NCBI GenBank assembly: GCA_937906485.1
Contig: CALCYB010000176.1
Location: 1-12,839, forward strand
DNA: 12,839 nt
Reading direction: 5' to 3'
From: an uncultured Rikenellaceae bacterium
Lineage (GTDB): Bacteria; Bacteroidota; Bacteroidia; Bacteroidales; UBA932
Below, one piece after another: positions 10,193 to 12,839 of this stretch. Under the pieces are notes generated by a model. That model was not told where the DNA came from and did no database searches. It saw only the letters and a program-made list of their open reading frames with translations. Each line of letters starts with the position of its first letter. Position 1 is the first letter of the stretch. Position numbers and translations under genes: made by a program.

Positions 10193-10214
10193 TTAAATTT
10201 ACACAATTTATATT

Positions 10215-11501
10215 ATGTTAAATAGTATTCCGCTGCCCGAACGTCTGCGCCCCCGTTGTCTGGATGAATACGTCGGTCAACAGCACCTGGTCGGTCCGAA
10301 TGCCATTCTGCGCCGGATGATTGATTCCGGCAATGTGAATTCATTCATCCTTTGGGGACCTCCGGGTGTCGGCAAAACAACTTTGGCCCACATCATCGCC
10401 ACCAGTTTGAAGCGTGAATTCTACACCTTGTCGGCAATCAGTTCCGGAGTCAAGGAAATGCGCGAAGTGTTCGAAAAAGCCAGAAATACGACACTTTTCA
10501 GTGGCTCAAACGGATCACCGATCCTCTTCATTGATGAAATTCACCGGTTTTCCAAAGCCCAGCAGGACGCGTTGCTGGGGGCTGTCGAGACCGGTACGGT
10601 GATCCTGATCGGTGCTACGACTGAAAATCCTTCGTTCGAGGTCATTACACCGCTCCTTTCGCGTTGCCAGGTCTATGTGCTCAAGTCCCTGGAACCCGAA
10701 GACCTGGACCGGCTGTTACAACGCGCACTGACCCAGGATGCGTATTTGAAATCCCGTAACATCACGGTGTTGGAAAAAGAAGCTTTGTTCCGATTTTCCG
10801 GAGGTGATGCCCGTAAACTGCTGAATATCTTGGATATCCTGGTCGCTTCTGCCCAACCGCTGGAAAAGATTGAGATCACCAATGACCTGGTGCAGCAGCG
10901 CTTGCAGGAAAACATTGCCCTCTATGATAAGAACGGAGAACAGCATTACGACATCATTTCTGCATTCATCAAGAGCATACGGGGTTCTGACCCCAATGCG
11001 GCCGTCTATTGGATGGCCCGGATGCTGGACGGTGGCGAGGATCCCCTATTCATTGCCCGCCGGATGCTGATCCTCTCCTGCGAAGATGTGGGACTGGCCA
11101 ATCCCAATGCCCTGTTGCTGGCTCAGGCCTGTTTTGATGCCTGCCACAAGATCGGGATGCCCGAAGCACGAATCATCTTATCACAATGTGCCATCTACCT
11201 GGCCACTTCTCCCAAAAGCAACTCCGCTTATCTGGCCATTGACCAGGCGCTGGCCATGGTCTCCAAGGGCGATCAGGCCCCTGTCCCCCTGCACCTGCGC
11301 AACGCCCCTACCCGCCTGATGAAAGAACTCGGCTATGCCCAAGACTACAAATATGCCCATGATTATCCGGGACATTTTGTGGACCAGGAATTTATGCCGG
11401 AAGCCCATCGAGGACAAAAATTCTACGAGCCGCAGGAAAACGCCAAAGAGACGGAAATCCGCAGCAGGATGAGCCGTATGTGGAAAAAATACGGCTATTG
11501 A
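10215..11501 (+). CDS. rarA: RarA/MgsA replication-associated AAA+ ATPase
   Basis: AAA+ clamp-loader-like ATPase that acts at stalled replication forks (relative of E. coli RarA and eukaryotic Mgs1/WRNIP1). It has 428 residues, normal for the family. Visible: PLPERLRP near the start (6-13), Walker [10 protein letters not shown] (48-56), Walker B ILFIDEIH (103-110), sensor 1 GATTENPS (133-140), arginine-finger region LLSR (147-150), sensor 2 GGDAR (196-200), then the helical tetramerisation domain with SEDVG-like [10 protein letters not shown]. All ATPase residues are intact. It begins 22 bases after tamL with no clear promoter in the AT-rich gap (the closest is TAAATTTA, one base off consensus), so it is probably read from the tamL promoter. 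No terminator hairpin was seen in the 91 bases after it. Confidence 0.96.
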   Translation: MLNSIPLPERLRPRCLDEYVGQQHLVGPNAILRRMIDSGNVNSFILWGPPGVGKTTLAHIIATSLKREFYTLSAISSGVKEMREVFEKARNTTLFSGSNGSPILFIDEIHRFSKAQQDALLGAVETGTVILIGATTENPSFEVITPLLSRCQVYVLKSLEPEDLDRLLQRALTQDAYLKSRNITVLEKEALFRFSGGDARKLLNILDILVASAQPLEKIEITNDLVQQRLQENIALYDKNGEQHYDIISAFIKSIRGSDPNAAVYWMARMLDGGEDPLFIARRMLILSCEDVGLANPNALLLAQACFDACHKIGMPEARIILSQCAIYLATSPKSNSAYLAIDQALAMVSKGDQAPVPLHLRNAPTRLMKELGYAQDYKYAHDYPGHFVDQEFMPEAHRGQKFYEPQENAKETEIRSRMSRMWKKYGY

Positions 11502-11526
11502 ACAGGGGCACATTCCTTGCAAATAG

Positions 11527-11558
11527 TTTGATAGTGGACGCGAAAATTTGTAATTTCG
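11527..11558 (+). promoter_or_regulatory. Predicted promoter of the NagB-like gene
   Basis: TTTG at 11527-11530 and TAATTTCG at 11551-11558 are 20 bases apart, the expected spacing for Bacteroidota -33 and -7 elements; the -7 box has one mismatch to TAnnTTTG. The predicted start of transcription is near 11563-11566, leaving a leader of about 30 bases. The -7 box is overlapped by a palindrome. Confidence 0.55.
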
Positions 11559-11566
11559 CGCGAAAT
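11553..11566. repeat. 14-base perfect palindrome over the NagB-like promoter, possible operator
   Basis: ATTTCGCGCGAAAT is a perfect 14-base inverted repeat that covers most of the predicted -7 box and the likely transcription start. A further half-site CGCGAAA lies at 11539-11545, in the -33/-7 spacer, exactly 20 bases (about two helix turns) before the CGCGAAA at 11559-11565. Position and symmetry suit a dimeric repressor; the factor is unknown and the role is inferred. Confidence 0.45.
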
Positions 11567-11592
11567 AGAAACCTTTAAAAATTTTATACATT

Positions 11593-12839
11593 ATGGACTT
11601 TACTGCAGACTTTACCCGTCGTTATGAAAAGTTGCCGGTAAGCATCTTCAAAGATGCCGAAGACGCGTCCCGTCTGGTTTCCGACAAGATTGTGTTGACC
11701 ATTCGAGACAGGGTCCATTCCGGAGGAAAATGTGTGTTGGGCCTTTCTGCATCCTCTGCCTTCATTCAAGTGTACGAAGAGTTGGTGAAAGCATACAAAT
11801 CCGGACTGGTTTCGTTCAAGGATGTGATCGCATACTCCATTGACGAATACTATCCTTTGGACCCCAATGAATTACAAAGCCATTACCGTTTTCTGAAAGA
11901 ATACCTGTTTGACCATGTGGATTTCCAACCCGAAAACATCCGTTGTCTGGACAGCACCAGACGGGATGATATCCACGCCTATTGCGAAGAATACGACCGT
12001 ATGGTCCGCAAGACCGGTATTGATATCCTGTTGACTTCCAATATGGGGCATAACGAGCCGGGTTCGTACTACAACTCCCGTACCCGTGTGATTACCATGA
12101 ACTACAACACGCGCGTCGCTGCTGCCAGTGATTTCTTCGGTGTGGAATACGTGCCCTACTACGCGTTGACCATGGGTATCGAAACCATCCTTTCTGCCAA
12201 GAAGATCTTCTTCATGGCTTGGGGAGAAGGCAAGGCAGGCACCATTGCCAAGTTGATCGAAGGCCCTGTATGTGAACAGATTCCGATCACTTACCTGCAG
12301 CAACACAACAACATTGAAGTGCTGATCGACTACGCCGCTTCTGCCGAGCTGACCCGTATCAAGACGCCTTGGCTGACCGGCACTTGTGAATGGACCGATT
12401 ACATGATCCGCAAAGCCGTATTCTGGTTGTGCCGCAAACTGGACAAACCGATTCTCAAACTGACCGACCGCGACTACAACGACAACGGTATGTCGGATCT
12501 GGTAACCAAGCACGGTCCTGCCAGCGATTTGAACATCAAGATCTTCAATGATCTGCAACATACCATTACCGGTTGGCCGGGAGGAAAACCCAATGCTGAC
12601 GACTCTACTCGTCCCGAACGTGCTCATCCCTTCCCCAAACGGGTGATTGTCTTCAGTCCCCACCCCGATGACGACGTAATCTCCATGGGCGGTACCGTCG
12701 CTCGTCTTTCCTCTCACGGTCACGAAGTGCACCTGGCTTATCAGACATCCGGCAACATTGCGGTATTCGACCACGATGTAATCCGTTACCTGGACTTTAT
12801 GCGTGAAAATGCGAAGATTTATGGTGGAGATCTGGCCAA
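11593..12839 (+). CDS. nagB: NagB-like isomerase domain fused to PIG-L/LmbE deacetylase domain, C-terminus off the right edge
   Basis: 415 residues are visible of a Bacteroidota fusion usually near 660. The N-terminal half (about 1-260) resembles glucosamine-6-phosphate deaminase; a linker with LQHTITGWPGGKPNADD follows; the start of a PIG-L/LmbE de-N-acetylase domain appears with the metal motif HPDDD at 357-361 and ISMGG after it. The deaminase base Asp is kept in SIDEYY, and the Lys in GEGKAG is kept. However, the phosphate-loop motif (PTGGTP in E. coli NagB) reads SASSAF, and the catalytic loop that in E. coli is GGVGNDGHIAFNEP is shortened to TSNMGHNEP, losing the second catalytic Asp. 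The reading frame is clean, so this is not a frameshift. It may be a non-deaminating relative or act on another sugar; the routine name nagB should be treated with care. It is separately transcribed from a palindrome-bearing promoter. Confidence 0.85.
   Translation, partial: MDFTADFTRRYEKLPVSIFKDAEDASRLVSDKIVLTIRDRVHSGGKCVLGLSASSAFIQVYEELVKAYKSGLVSFKDVIAYSIDEYYPLDPNELQSHYRFLKEYLFDHVDFQPENIRCLDSTRRDDIHAYCEEYDRMVRKTGIDILLTSNMGHNEPGSYYNSRTRVITMNYNTRVAAASDFFGVEYVPYYALTMGIETILSAKKIFFMAWGEGKAGTIAKLIEGPVCEQIPITYLQQHNNIEVLIDYAASAELTRIKTPWLTGTCEWTDYMIRKAVFWLCRKLDKPILKLTDRDYNDNGMSDLVTKHGPASDLNIKIFNDLQHTITGWPGGKPNADDSTRPERAHPFPKRVIVFSPHPDDDVISMGGTVARLSSHGHEVHLAYQTSGNIAVFDHDVIRYLDFMRENAKIYGGDLA

Noticed and set aside
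10193..10214. Separate promoter for rarA in the AT-rich gap (TAAATTTA)
   Set aside because: The last base of the -7 box is wrong, no -33 element at the right distance stands out, and such strings are expected in AT-rich spacers.
11502..11592. Rho-independent terminator after rarA
   Set aside because: The only inverted repeats there lack a following T-run and overlap a promoter instead.
12020..12080. Possible frameshift or sequencing error explaining the missing NagB loop
   Set aside because: The frame is continuous and recognisable on both sides (DILL before, NEPGSYYNSRTR after), and the length change is a whole number of codons.
11872..12774. Minus-strand open frame of 300 codons opposite the NagB-like gene
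   Set aside because: Shadow of the plus-strand fusion gene; no independent evidence of coding.

Overview
The window looks like a core-chromosome segment of a member of the Bacteroidota, most likely order Bacteroidales. Four lines of evidence point there: promoters of the Bacteroides type (-7 box TAnnTTTG, in three places the exact TACATTTG), genes with no clear Shine-Dalgarno sequence, a lipoprotein Omp85 protein of the TamL type, and a NagB/PIG-L fusion typical of the phylum. Base composition is roughly balanced. The genus cannot be fixed from sequence alone. No tRNA, rRNA, CRISPR array, transposon, prophage or integrase gene was seen. Coding density is very high, and the largest gap is under 150 bases.

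Layout: (1) 1-2796, minus strand: ligA (NAD-dependent DNA ligase), followed 12 bases downstream by an A-type flavodiiron protein gene that runs off the left edge. (2) 2797-2905: a compact divergent promoter region. (3) 2906-5572, plus strand: a short-type, apparently PPi-dependent phosphofructokinase, then 18 bases later a cytoplasmic GH13 alpha-amylase-family enzyme. (4) 5578-7724, minus strand: a fold-III PLP decarboxylase (arginine decarboxylase-like) followed by a SpoU/TrmH RNA methyltransferase whose start codon overlaps the decarboxylase stop by one base. The methyltransferase converges on the amylase gene, with 5 bases between stop codons. (5) 7725-7867: a second divergent promoter region with a small palindrome. 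(6) 7868-11501, plus strand: a TamL-like outer-membrane assembly lipoprotein, then rarA. (7) 11502-12839: a promoter carrying a 14-base perfect palindrome, then a NagB-like/PIG-L fusion gene cut by the right edge.

How they fit together: most of this is housekeeping. The phosphofructokinase/amylase pair suggests use of intracellular alpha-glucan feeding an energy-sparing glycolysis. The ligase/flavodiiron pair joins DNA sealing with O2 or NO detoxification, probably on one transcript. The decarboxylase/methyltransferase pair looks translationally coupled. I see no convincing new multi-gene system. The points most worth a second look are the NagB-like domain, which has lost its phosphate-loop motif and part of its catalytic loop while keeping the PIG-L metal motif; the palindromic operator-like site over that gene's promoter; a nearly leaderless ligA transcript; and the tamL start codon, which promoter position moves 45 bases downstream of the longest possible start.
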